Positions 34,397 through 42,329 of a stretch of 64,000 nt of DNA are shown piece after piece. Position numbers and translations under genes: made by a program. The DNA is from Terrimonas_A sp051954695 (GTDB lineage: Bacteria; Bacteroidota; Bacteroidia; Chitinophagales; Chitinophagaceae). The notes below the pieces were generated by a model. It saw only the letters and a list, made by a program, of their open reading frames with translations, was not told the DNA's origin and searched no databases. The stretch lies in assembly GCA_051954695.1 (NCBI GenBank), contig JBQCHL010000009.1, positions 124,001-188,000 of the forward strand, written 5' to 3'. Every line of letters starts with the position of its first letter. Position 1 is the stretch's first letter.

Positions 34397-35611
34397 TTAC
34401 GCATATAAAATCCTGAAATAGTAGCGCCGGATAGGACGAAAGTACCAGGTCAGCAGCAGCAAGGCCGTCGCAATGCCGACAAAAGTCCAGCTATTGGGAT
34501 AGAAAACCCCTATCGCTACCATTACCAGTAAAACACGGCTGTATTCGAGATAAAAAATCCATCTCCGCTGATCAAGGATCGCCCCACTGTTGATAAGGCT
34601 GATAATAATAAATGAGGACAATAAAAATAACTGCATTGCACCCAGGTAATGTTCAAACAGCAACACCACGAACAATAAGCCCAACGAAAAAATAGTTTGC
34701 GCCGTTACATATTGCCGTATAGCCAGGGTTGCCGGACGATGCTGCGAATGGACATTCAATAATTTTCTTTCCAGTATTGAACGGTAGCGCGGATCAAGAT
34801 CATCCGGTTTGCCAAACAATACCTTCCACTTGGCTTTAATGCCTTTTGCATATCTGAAATTCATGAAAACTTCCAGCACAAAATGAAAATGCTGCCACAA
34901 AAAACTATGACTGTTCAAAGGCTTGGTAAGTCCATACACGATCTGCACATCTTTACGCTCTCTGGCAAAAGTGCCGAAAAGTTTATCCCAGATGATCAGC
35001 ACGTCGCCATAATTCTTATCCAGGTATTCAGGGTTTGATGCATGGTGTATTCCATGATGCGTAGGCGTGACCAGTATTTTTTCAAACCATCCCCATCTGC
35101 CCAACGCCTGTGTGTGAATGAAAAAAGGATACAGGCCATGTACAAGCAGGAACAAAGAGATCATCAATGGCGGAAACCCGATCAGGGGCAGAACTGCCCA
35201 GAACATACAACGCACCACTGCCTGGAATACTGTGATCCTTGCAGAAACCGTATAATTGAAATCTTCACTTTGATGATGCACCACATGCACTGCCCAAAAT
35301 GCATTGATCTCATGTGCCAACCGGTGATACCAGTACCATACAAGATCAGTGGCAAGAAAAAGCAGTACCCAGGTAAGCCATCCTGCTTTTATATCAAACA
35401 GGGCAAAGTGTTCATGGATGTATACAAATACACCAAAGAAAAGACTGGTGGTAAAAAGATCAAGCAGGCGCTCGGCGATGCCCACGTTGAGATTGGCAAC
35501 AGATTCTGCATACTGAAAGAAATTCTTTCCCTTCCGTTTCGAATACAAGTATTCGAGCCCGATAAAAAACAGAAAAAGAGGAACGGCAAAACCGAGATAA
35601 TTAAGTTTCAT
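34397..35611 (-). CDS. Sterol desaturase / fatty acid hydroxylase family protein
   Basis: An integral membrane di-iron enzyme, 404 residues. The His clusters are HRLAHE, HVVHHQSEDFN and THHGIHHASN, the HxxxH, HxxHH and HxxHH arrangement of the family. Five or more hydrophobic helices precede and follow, with a longer C-terminal membrane region (about 300-404) than simple hydroxylases. It may modify sterol-like, carotenoid or ornithine/sphingo-lipids; substrate unclear. The promoter carries a sharp palindrome at 35628-35646. Confidence 0.88.
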   Translation of the reverse strand: MKLNYLGFAVPLFLFFIGLEYLYSKRKGKNFFQYAESVANLNVGIAERLLDLFTTSLFFGVFVYIHEHFALFDIKAGWLTWVLLFLATDLVWYWYHRLAHEINAFWAVHVVHHQSEDFNYTVSARITVFQAVVRCMFWAVLPLIGFPPLMISLFLLVHGLYPFFIHTQALGRWGWFEKILVTPTHHGIHHASNPEYLDKNYGDVLIIWDKLFGTFARERKDVQIVYGLTKPLNSHSFLWQHFHFVLEVFMNFRYAKGIKAKWKVLFGKPDDLDPRYRSILERKLLNVHSQHRPATLAIRQYVTAQTIFSLGLLFVVLLFEHYLGAMQLFLLSSFIIISLINSGAILDQRRWIFYLEYSRVLLVMVAIGVFYPNSWTFVGIATALLLLTWYFRPIRRYYFRILYA

Positions 35612-35627
35612 CTGCAGAGATTTTATT

Positions 35628-35646
35628 GTCTACTAATATAGTAGAC
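35628..35646. promoter_or_regulatory. Operator-like palindrome in the sterol desaturase promoter
   Basis: GTCTACTA (35628-35635), three spacer bases and TAGTAGAC (35639-35646) form a perfect inverted repeat. It lies directly downstream of the -7 element at 35651-35658 and 17 bases ahead of the start codon, where a bound repressor would block transcription. The TACTA-TAGTA core recalls BlaI/MecI-type operators (inference). Confidence 0.6.
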
Positions 35647-35650
35647 TATT

Positions 35651-35658
35651 CAAAGTTA
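35651..35658 (-). promoter_or_regulatory. -7 promoter element for the sterol desaturase gene
   Basis: The minus strand reads TAACTTTG, a perfect TAnnTTTG match 39 bases before the ATG, with the palindromic operator candidate lying over the expected transcription start. Confidence 0.55.
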
Positions 35659-35703
35659 GACATTATTACTGTGTCTGCCAATCCCTGCTGCAGGTTTTTA
35701 GCA

Positions 35704-36258
35704 TTATGCAGGAGGTTGATTCTGCTGCAAATGCTGTGCGCCTGATTCAAAGAAGTTTTCCAATTCAATGAACATATTCTTGAAGAAGGGGATCACTGCC
35801 CCGATCGCATCCATGATCCCTGGTCCCCACGGTGCGATCACAGAATATACAGCCGATTTTTCCGTTGTTTCCGGTTGCAGCAATTTTAATTGAATTGCAT
35901 AGAACAGGACAATGCTGTATACGATCGTATAAATAGCTACATAAAATAAAATACCCCCCAGCCGGTTGGCCCAACCAAGCATCACTGCTTCAACCGATGC
36001 CTGCAGCAGGTTGGCCCCAAGACGTATCAACAATACCACTACAATAAACACCAGCAGGAAAGACAGAAAAGGCAACCATTGCTTTGATACATTCACTGTT
36101 TCGCCGAGATAGCCAGCCACCACTGCCGAGAGTTTGATAGCGGCGGCCAGGCCTACAATAACGGCAACGAATGAAAACACACCTACGATCAAACCACGCT
36201 GAAATCCTTTGATAACGGCGAAGACAAGCAGCACAGCGAAGACGACATCAAGTAACAT
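35704..36258 (-). CDS. cvpA: CvpA-family membrane protein
   Basis: A 184-residue inner membrane protein with four predicted helices and the CvpA opening LLDVVFAVLLVFAVIKGFQRG, the GLIVGVFSFVA segment and a conserved R-L-G region. CvpA homologues affect envelope stress resistance and bile or antimicrobial tolerance; the molecular activity is unknown. It ends in a polar tail (SGAQHLQQNQPPA). It follows yqeY by 23 bases in a likely gldC-yqeY-cvpA run. Confidence 0.88.
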   Translation of the reverse strand: MLLDVVFAVLLVFAVIKGFQRGLIVGVFSFVAVIVGLAAAIKLSAVVAGYLGETVNVSKQWLPFLSFLLVFIVVVLLIRLGANLLQASVEAVMLGWANRLGGILFYVAIYTIVYSIVLFYAIQLKLLQPETTEKSAVYSVIAPWGPGIMDAIGAVIPFFKNMFIELENFFESGAQHLQQNQPPA

Positions 36259-36281
36259 ATATGTGAGAGTCTTTAATCAGA

Positions 36282-36734
36282 CTATTTAGCCAGCAACTCT
36301 TTCACCAATGCAGAAATAACCTTACCGTCGGCTTTACCGGCCAATTGTTTTGTAGCGGCTCCCATCACTTTGCCCATATCTGCCGGTGAGCTTGCTCCTG
36401 TAGCAGCAATAATGCCGGCAACAGCTTCTTTCAGTTCTTCAGGTGTCATTTGCTTAGGCAGGAATTTTTCAATCACATCAAGCTCTTCCTGTTCTTTCTG
36501 CGCCAGGTCTGCACGATTCTGTTGCTGGAATATTTCCAGTGAATCGCGACGTTGCTTCACCAGTTTCTGCAACAGCTTTGTTTCATCTTCTTCTTTTAAT
36601 TCACCGCCTGCACCTTCTGAAGTTTTTGCCAGTAATATGGCTGCTTTTATCGCACGAAGGCTGCGCAAGGCACTTTCATTTTTTGCCAGCATTGCAGCCT
36701 TCAGCTCTGTCATGATCTTTTGCTCTAAACTCAT
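36282..36734 (-). CDS. yqeY: GatB/YqeY domain-containing protein
   Basis: A 150-residue all-helical cytoplasmic protein related to the C-terminal tRNA-binding tail of GatB. Visible family features are the N-terminal SLEQKIMTELKAAMLAKNE, LRSLRAIKAAILLAK, EEELDVIEKFLPKQM and the C-terminal GxVMGAATKQLAGKADGKVIS. A role in amide-tRNA quality is suggested for the family but unproven. Confidence 0.92.
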   Translation of the reverse strand: MSLEQKIMTELKAAMLAKNESALRSLRAIKAAILLAKTSEGAGGELKEEDETKLLQKLVKQRRDSLEIFQQQNRADLAQKEQEELDVIEKFLPKQMTPEELKEAVAGIIAATGASSPADMGKVMGAATKQLAGKADGKVISALVKELLAK

Positions 36735-36778
36735 ATATCAGGACGTTTATTGTTTGTGATTTCGGGTTTAAGGTTTCC

Positions 36779-37126
36779 TTATGCTTTGTTTTCTTTCAGT
36801 TGTTTTTCCCTGAATTTCTGGTAGAAGTCCTGCGCAAACTGTTTCATTTCACCGACCATCTCTTTATGATTGGTAGCGCGCCCATAGGTATCTGCCATCG
36901 TCATCATGGTCTGGTAGAAAAAATCGGCCATTTCATCCACCATCATATCTTTTGTCCAGAGATCGATCCGCAAAGCAGTTTTTTCCGCACCATCCCAGAA
37001 AGACAGCATCATCGCTTTGGCTTTTTGTGCGTTTTCCATATTGGAGTCAGTTGCTTTCCAACTGATTCCATCAGGTACTCTGTTCTCATCGGTACTTACA
37101 TCAATAATAATACTTGATAAAGGCAT
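36779..37126 (-). CDS. gldC: Gliding motility protein GldC
   Basis: A 115-residue cytoplasmic protein matching GldC: the start SSIIIDVSTDENRVPDGISWKA, then AKAMMLSFWDGAEKTALRIDLW and TKDMMVDEMADFFYQTMMTMA. GldC was first found beside gldB in gliding flavobacteria, where it supports but is not essential for movement; gldB is not adjacent here. A perfect -7 element (37149-37156) lies just upstream. Confidence 0.92.
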   Translation of the reverse strand: MPLSSIIIDVSTDENRVPDGISWKATDSNMENAQKAKAMMLSFWDGAEKTALRIDLWTKDMMVDEMADFFYQTMMTMADTYGRATNHKEMVGEMKQFAQDFYQKFREKQLKENKA

Positions 37127-37148
37127 AATTGTCTTGAATTGAAGGGAG

Positions 37149-37156
37149 CAAAGTTA
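37149..37156 (-). promoter_or_regulatory. -7 promoter element for gldC
   Basis: The minus strand reads TAACTTTGC, a perfect TAnnTTTG match 22 bases ahead of the gldC ATG. Confidence 0.5.
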
Positions 37157-37167
37157 ATTAAATCGGT

Positions 37168-38292
37168 TCACCCGGCAGCCTTTTCGATGCTTTGCCATAA
37201 CAACTGTGCAGATTTGTCCCAGTTATAAGCCTGTACTGTATTCAGTCCTTTCTCTACCAGTTGTGCATGCAGGGTTTCGTCTTTATACAATAACATCATC
37301 TTTTCAGCAATGTCGTGGTAACTAGCTGGGTCGGCATATAAAGCGGCATCGCCGGCAATTTCCTGCATGGCAGAATTAACTGAGGTAATGGCAGGAACGC
37401 CTGCCTGCATAGCTTCCAGCACAGGCATTCCAAAGCCTTCAAACAACGAAGGATATACCAGGGCATAAGCAGATCCCACCAGTTTTGAAAGTGTTGCCTC
37501 ATCCACATAGCCGGTCACTACCAGGTCATCGCGGTATTTATAAGTTGCAAGGCTTTCCATAAAAGCTTTGCTATGCCAGGCAGCTCTTCCGGCTATCACC
37601 AGCTTCCAGTCGCTTTTCTGTCTTTTTTTGAAAATGGAAAATGCTTTCAGCAGTGCAGTCAGATTTTTACGGGGATGGATAGAACCAGCATAAATAAAAT
37701 AATTCTTTCCCTGGGTAAACTCATCGCGGGTCGCCTGCTGTGTTTGCCAGTGAAGCGGTTTGAATATTTCTCTTGCAGCATTATAGATCACATCGATTTT
37801 GTCCGCTTCAATCTTGTATGCATCGATGATATCCTTTTTAGAAAACCAGGATACGGTAACAAGCGATGCCGCCTTTTTCAAAAATTTTGGTGTATAGCGT
37901 TTATAAAAAAGCAGGTGTGATTTTTTTATAAATGTGGGATGATGCAAAAAAGCCAGATCATGCACTACCAGGCATTGCGGCACTTTGGTAGTAAGTGAAC
38001 AAAAACCATCGCAGGAGAGAAATATATCTGCTTTGTATTTTTTAAGCAATGCAGGAACTTTTACATCGTACCACCATTTCCATAGCAAAGGATGGCGCGC
38101 AGGCGGTCCGGCTACTACTGCTGTGATATTGGCTGAACTGATAAATTCCTGATGAAAGGGGCGATCAAAAATAAAAATGAACTGATGCTCAGGATGGTCT
38201 TTTGCCAGCCGGCTCACCATTTCCCATAAAAAATGGCCGTACCCTTCCAGGTTTTCGTATAATAAAAATCTTGTATTAACGGCTATTTTCAT
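37168..38292 (-). CDS. Glycosyltransferase family 4 protein
   Basis: A 374-residue GT-B fold glycosyltransferase. The start MKIAVNTRFLLYENLEGYGH and VVHDLAF belong to the acceptor half; the donor half has FIYAGSIHPRKNLTALLKAF and the diagnostic E-x7-E motif EGFGMPVLEAM (about 281-291). It probably adds a sugar to a surface glycan or lipid carrier in the cytoplasm. The ATG at 38292 is chosen because the longer frame (to 38406) would contain the -7 element at 38302-38309. No other glycan genes are adjacent. Confidence 0.9.
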   Translation of the reverse strand: MKIAVNTRFLLYENLEGYGHFLWEMVSRLAKDHPEHQFIFIFDRPFHQEFISSANITAVVAGPPARHPLLWKWWYDVKVPALLKKYKADIFLSCDGFCSLTTKVPQCLVVHDLAFLHHPTFIKKSHLLFYKRYTPKFLKKAASLVTVSWFSKKDIIDAYKIEADKIDVIYNAAREIFKPLHWQTQQATRDEFTQGKNYFIYAGSIHPRKNLTALLKAFSIFKKRQKSDWKLVIAGRAAWHSKAFMESLATYKYRDDLVVTGYVDEATLSKLVGSAYALVYPSLFEGFGMPVLEAMQAGVPAITSVNSAMQEIAGDAALYADPASYHDIAEKMMLLYKDETLHAQLVEKGLNTVQAYNWDKSAQLLWQSIEKAAG

Positions 38293-38301
38293 GGTGGAGT
38301 G

Positions 38302-38309
38302 CAAAGTTA
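38302..38309 (-). promoter_or_regulatory. -7 promoter element for the glycosyltransferase gene
   Basis: The minus strand reads TAACTTTGC, a perfect TAnnTTTG match only nine bases before the ATG at 38292. The implied leader is just a few bases long. Confidence 0.5.
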
Positions 38310-38602
38310 AAGCGTGGAGGGTTGTTATCCGAAAATCAATCCTGGTCCGTAAAACTGCACCTTTCAACGAGTTCAGAAAATCCATTCGGTTTGCCGGAAA
38401 ATACACGGTTACCTGAAAGGAGTTTTACGAGCGTTATTACATTTTGATCCTTGAATTTTCAGCAGGCATTTTTTCTGTGGATATTCGTTTATTACTGTGA
38501 AGAAAAAAGGGCAGTATTACAATTGCAGACGGTAGCGGCGAAGGGTACCTTTATTCATTGAGAACTAGAGGAAAGTACTATGAAAACCCAATCCGGTAAC
38601 CT

Positions 38603-39802
38603 ATGAAGCATTTTTACACTTACCGTATTCAATTTTTTTTACTGCTGTTTATGTTATGTATAATATACAGAAACAGTTTTGGTCAATGCCCGGGCGGATA
38701 TGTGCCCAGTGGGGTGGGTTTTGACACTACCATTTCTTTTACTGACGGTAATCACAGTTCCATCATTAAGTTTCCCAAGTTTGATCCACAGACAGGTATG
38801 GTCACATGCGCTAAATTAACCATGACCATTTCATCAGTATTAAACTTCATGTATTTTGAAAACAGGGACAATTCCCCGAATACAGCCGGAGTTAAGTTTA
38901 TAAGGGAAGATATTATCAGCGGCCCTGGATTGAACTCTCCGTTATCTAATGATGAAACCAAAACATTCGGGCCGTATAGCCTGGCTCCAAAAGATGGAGT
39001 GATGAATTCGGGGCCGGATTATATCGGTGTTGGGCCTGAAGATATTTTTAATACAACGAAAAGTGTTACCATAACCGACTTATCAGATCTTTCACAATTT
39101 TATGGCCCGCCGGGCGACTCGCTTGTCTATAATTATACAGCCAGCGGAAGCTCACAGATCTCCAATACAGGTAACTGGTTTGGAGGGATAGATGCAGCAG
39201 GTTCCATTCATTACAGGATAGAGTTCTGCTATTGCCCTGCATCCGTGCTTCCGCTGAATATCTATTCATTTGATGTCAAAAAAATTACATCTGATGTTGC
39301 AGAACTGAAATGGAATGGCTCCGATGATCCGGGAGAAAGTTATTATTATGAAGCCGAGGTAAGTAGAAATGCTTACAACTACACCAGCATTGGTATTTTA
39401 CAAAAAAATGACAACAATATTGGAAATTATAAAATGAATTTCTCAGCTTTACATGGTGAGAGCGGCGCATATTATTTCCGGGTAAAACAAGTGTATGCCA
39501 ACGGATATGTGAGATATAGCGTAACCCGTAGGCTGGAATTGGAAAGTTCCGATAAAATAAAATTTTCTGTCTTTCCAAATCCATCAAATGGCATAGTTGG
39601 TATCAAATTTGATAATATTTCGGAGGAACAATTTGCGTTGCAGATTTATAATACGCAGGGACAGGCAATTGTGAGTAAAGATCTTGTAGTAAGTGGTTCT
39701 TCTTATGTGCAGGTAACGACGCTCAGAAGCGGTGTGTATTGGATGAGATTAACGAATAAGAAGACCCAGGCCTCGAGCGTACATCAACTTTTAATTAAAT
39801 GA
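38603..39802 (+). CDS. Type IX secretion cargo protein with C-terminal sorting domain
   Basis: A 399-residue secreted protein. A signal peptide (FFLLLFMLCIIYRNSFGQ) leads into a beta-rich domain (about 28-215) that matches the choice-of-anchor-E pattern (CAKLTMTISSVLNFMYFENRD, YRIEFCYCPASVLP), then a fibronectin-like part (about 215-310) and the type A sorting domain: FSVFPNPSNGIVGIKF, LQIYNTQGQ, LRSGVYWMRLTNKK. The sorting domain marks it for export by the type IX system and surface attachment or release. Role of the N-terminal domain is unknown; it may bind a surface ligand. Confidence 0.9.
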   Translation: MKHFYTYRIQFFLLLFMLCIIYRNSFGQCPGGYVPSGVGFDTTISFTDGNHSSIIKFPKFDPQTGMVTCAKLTMTISSVLNFMYFENRDNSPNTAGVKFIREDIISGPGLNSPLSNDETKTFGPYSLAPKDGVMNSGPDYIGVGPEDIFNTTKSVTITDLSDLSQFYGPPGDSLVYNYTASGSSQISNTGNWFGGIDAAGSIHYRIEFCYCPASVLPLNIYSFDVKKITSDVAELKWNGSDDPGESYYYEAEVSRNAYNYTSIGILQKNDNNIGNYKMNFSALHGESGAYYFRVKQVYANGYVRYSVTRRLELESSDKIKFSVFPNPSNGIVGIKFDNISEEQFALQIYNTQGQAIVSKDLVVSGSSYVQVTTLRSGVYWMRLTNKKTQASSVHQLLIK

Positions 39803-39833
39803 CCTCTTAGGTGGAAGAGGATGGTGGCTTGTA

Positions 39834-39866
39834 AAAGGGGCCTTGGTTCGGGGCCCCTTTCTTTAT
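39834..39866 (+). terminator. Rho-independent terminator
   Basis: AAAGGGGCC (39834-39842) and GGCCCCTTT (39852-39860) form a perfect 9-bp stem with a nine-base loop, followed by CTTTAT. It ends the sorting-domain gene 32 bases after its stop. Confidence 0.8.
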
Positions 39867-39895
39867 GTCCTGTTGTGAAGGACCTTCCCTGATTA

Positions 39896-40028
39896 ATCTC
39901 CCACAAAGACAACGAAGGCCACAAAGAAAATTTCTTTTACTTGTCAATTATTTATAATTCAATAGTTACCATACCATTGGTATAGCTATAAAATTTTCTT
40001 TGTGGCCTTCGTTGTCTTTGTGGGAGAT
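39896..40028. repeat. Long perfect palindrome, ACAAAG family (copy B)
   Basis: Arms 39896-39933 and 39991-40028 are perfect reverse complements over 38 bp, with a 57-base AT-rich loop. The arm contains CCCACAAAGACAACGAAGGC, two bases different from the arm of copy A at 13528, and both arms of each copy carry the matching change. It is intergenic. Confidence 0.93.
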
Positions 40029-40221
40029 GGGAGACCAGCCTAACCCTCTAATTTTTTAGCTCCCTGCGGAAACAGACAGTTCTTAAACTATTTCTAACTC
40101 CTTCGTGAGCAACCCTGCAGGTTCCGCCAAAATTTGCATTTTAAACAGGATTTTTCTATTATTGACCCGTACCTTTACAGTAATTTCCACTTTTTTACTT
40201 TGTTTCCCGCTTATCTACTTT

Positions 40222-40923
40222 ATGGAATATAATACAACGAGAAATGGCCTGGTCATGAGAGAATACGGCCGCCATGTGCAGAAAATGATTGAACACCTGC
40301 TTAGCATTGAAGATCCTGAACGCCGCCAGCGCAATGCTTATGCTGTGATCGAACTGATGGGGTTTTTGAACCCCCATCTGAAAAATGTGGAAGATTTTCG
40401 GCATAAACTCTGGGATCACCTGTTCTTAATCTCTGATTTTAAACTGGAAGTGAAATCTCCCTATCCCATCCCTACCCGTGAATCCCTTGCCGAAAAGCCC
40501 CAACCCCTGCCTTATCCCAAAAGGTATCCCCGCCATTCCCACCTGGGTAAAAACCTGGAGCTGGTGATCAAAAAGGCGCTGAACGAAGAGGATACCGACA
40601 AGCGCGCAGGCTTTGCCAATGCGATCGCCTATTACATGAAACTGGCTTATAACAACTGGCATAAAGAAATGGTGCACGATGATGCCATCCAGAGCGAGCT
40701 CACCGGTATCACCAATGGACAGCTCACTTTCACCAATACGCCTTATGTAAAAGCTTTCAGACCTCAGGAAAACCGTGAAAGGGAAAGAGGCAGCTACGGC
40801 AAACAAAGAGGCAAATTCCAGCACCGTAACGGTGGTAGCAACAACGGTGGAGGACAAAGAAGAAATGACAACCGCGACAACCGGGGCGGCGGCGGTGGAA
40901 ATTTCAAGAAAAAAAGATACTGA
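40222..40923 (+). CDS. DUF4290 domain-containing protein
   Basis: A 233-residue protein of the Bacteroidota family DUF4290, function unknown. It starts MEYNTTRNGLVMREYGRHVQ, the family signature, and has the helical domain to about residue 175 (including RQRNAYAVIELMGFLNPHL and FANAIAYYMKLAYNNWH). The last 55 residues are a basic, Gly/Asn/Arg-rich low-complexity tail (RNGGSNNGGGQRRNDNRD), suggestive of RNA binding. The ATG at 40222 is favoured; the frame opens at 40105 but the added residues form a stray hydrophobic stretch. It precedes murA by 84 bases, a common neighbour pair. Confidence 0.88.
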   Translation: MEYNTTRNGLVMREYGRHVQKMIEHLLSIEDPERRQRNAYAVIELMGFLNPHLKNVEDFRHKLWDHLFLISDFKLEVKSPYPIPTRESLAEKPQPLPYPKRYPRHSHLGKNLELVIKKALNEEDTDKRAGFANAIAYYMKLAYNNWHKEMVHDDAIQSELTGITNGQLTFTNTPYVKAFRPQENRERERGSYGKQRGKFQHRNGGSNNGGGQRRNDNRDNRGGGGGNFKKKRY

Positions 40924-40981
40924 TCCCCTTTTTATTTTAAGTTGATATACCCGTCTTGCGGTTTTTTGCAAGCTGATCAAT

Positions 40982-40989
40982 TACTTTTG
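40982..40989 (+). promoter_or_regulatory. -7 promoter element for murA
   Basis: TACTTTTG is a perfect TAnnTTTG match 18 bases ahead of the murA ATG, just behind a small CTTGC/GCAAG hairpin. Confidence 0.45.
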
Positions 40990-41007
40990 ATCTCTTATTA
41001 TTAACCC

Positions 41008-42318
41008 ATGCATTCTTTTGAAGTAAGAGGTGGAAAAAAATTGCAGGGCGAGATCACTCCCCAGGGTGCCAAAAATGAAGCCCTGCAGATCATCAGCGCC
41101 GTATTGCTCACACCCGAAAAAGTAACGGTCACCAATATTCCGGACATCCTTGACGTGAACCTGCTGATAGAGCTGTTGCAGGAAATGAACGTAAAGCTGG
41201 AAAGGCCTACCCGCGACACCTGCATCTTCCAGGCAGATGATGTGAATATAGATTACCTCCACAGTGACGCTTATAAGAAAAAAAGCGGCCGTTTGCGGGG
41301 TTCCGTCATGCTGGCCGGCCCAATGCTCTCCCGCTTCAGAAAGGCATTTATTCCCAAACCAGGAGGCGATAAGATCGGCCGCCGGAGACTGGACACACAT
41401 ATCATCGGCTTTGAAAAACTTGGCGCAGATTTCCAGTACCACGCAGAAGATGGATTTTTCCATCTCTCTGCTCCCAATCTCAGCGGAATGAGCATGCTGC
41501 TGGACGAACCTTCCGTTACAGGCACGGCCAACATCATCATGGCTGCCGTTATGGCCAATGGCACCACCACCATTTATAACGCTGCCTGCGAGCCTTACCT
41601 GCAGCAGCTTTGCAAAATGCTCAACCGGATGGGTGCAAAGATCAGCGGCATTGGCAGCAACCTGCTCACCATCGAAGGGGTTTCCTATCTCGGCGGCACA
41701 GAACACCGCATGCTGCCGGATATGATCGAAGTAGGCTCCTTTATCGGGCTTGCCGCCATGACGCAGAGCGATATCACCATTAAAGATGCAGGCATCGAAA
41801 GCCTGGGCATTATCCCCGAAAAATTCCGCCAGCTGGGTATCCAGCTCAATTTTGTTGGCGACGATATTCATATCCCTTCCCAGGAATTATATGAAGTGCA
41901 ACGCTACCTCGATGGCGGCGTACTTACTATATACGATCATCCCTGGCCCGGCTTTACGCCCGACCTGTTGAGCATCGTTCTCGTAACAGCCATACAGGCC
42001 AAAGGCAGTGTGCTTATTCACCAGAAGATGTTTGAAAGCCGCCTGTTCTTTGTCGACAAACTGATCGACATGGGCGCACAGATCATTCTCTGCGATCCTC
42101 ACCGGGCAGTGGTGATCGGCCTCGAGCGTGAACAGCAATTGCGTGGCATCACTATGAGCAGCCCCGATATCCGCGCAGGCGTATCCCTGCTTATCGCTGC
42201 CCTCAGCGCAGAAGGAAAAAGCATTATCCAAAACATCGAACAAATTGATCGCGGCTACCAGTACATCGACGAGCGGCTGCGGAAGCTGGGAGCTGATATC
42301 AAACGCATCGATGCATAA
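41008..42318 (+). CDS. murA: UDP-N-acetylglucosamine 1-carboxyvinyltransferase, Asp-type
   Basis: First committed step of peptidoglycan synthesis: transfers enolpyruvate from PEP to UDP-GlcNAc in the cytoplasm. The 436-residue protein has the Lys-Asn pair (AKNEALQI, Lys22-Asn23), the RGSVMLAGPMLSRF segment and the catalytic loop PGGDKIGRRRLDTH. The position that is a Cys in E. coli (Cys115) is Asp121 here. An Asp at this site keeps activity but blocks alkylation by fosfomycin in other bacteria (known for mycobacteria and chlamydiae). The rest of the two-domain fold is intact. The cupin gene follows after 12 bases. Confidence 0.95.
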   Translation: MHSFEVRGGKKLQGEITPQGAKNEALQIISAVLLTPEKVTVTNIPDILDVNLLIELLQEMNVKLERPTRDTCIFQADDVNIDYLHSDAYKKKSGRLRGSVMLAGPMLSRFRKAFIPKPGGDKIGRRRLDTHIIGFEKLGADFQYHAEDGFFHLSAPNLSGMSMLLDEPSVTGTANIIMAAVMANGTTTIYNAACEPYLQQLCKMLNRMGAKISGIGSNLLTIEGVSYLGGTEHRMLPDMIEVGSFIGLAAMTQSDITIKDAGIESLGIIPEKFRQLGIQLNFVGDDIHIPSQELYEVQRYLDGGVLTIYDHPWPGFTPDLLSIVLVTAIQAKGSVLIHQKMFESRLFFVDKLIDMGAQIILCDPHRAVVIGLEREQQLRGITMSSPDIRAGVSLLIAALSAEGKSIIQNIEQIDRGYQYIDERLRKLGADIKRIDA

Positions 42319-42329
42319 ATGTTTTTTAT

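Larger units (their letters stand above)
39803..40221. other. Intergenic region with terminator and long palindrome
   Basis: The 419-base gap between the sorting-domain protein and the DUF4290 gene contains a terminator (39834-39866) and the 38-bp-arm palindrome at 39896-40028. The stretch 40029-40221 has an in-frame hydrophobic extension of the DUF4290 frame, but nothing I can call a separate gene. Confidence 0.6.

Noticed and set aside
40981..41871. 296-codon minus-strand frame opposite murA
   Set aside because: murA is unambiguous on the plus strand; long antisense frames arise from its codon usage.
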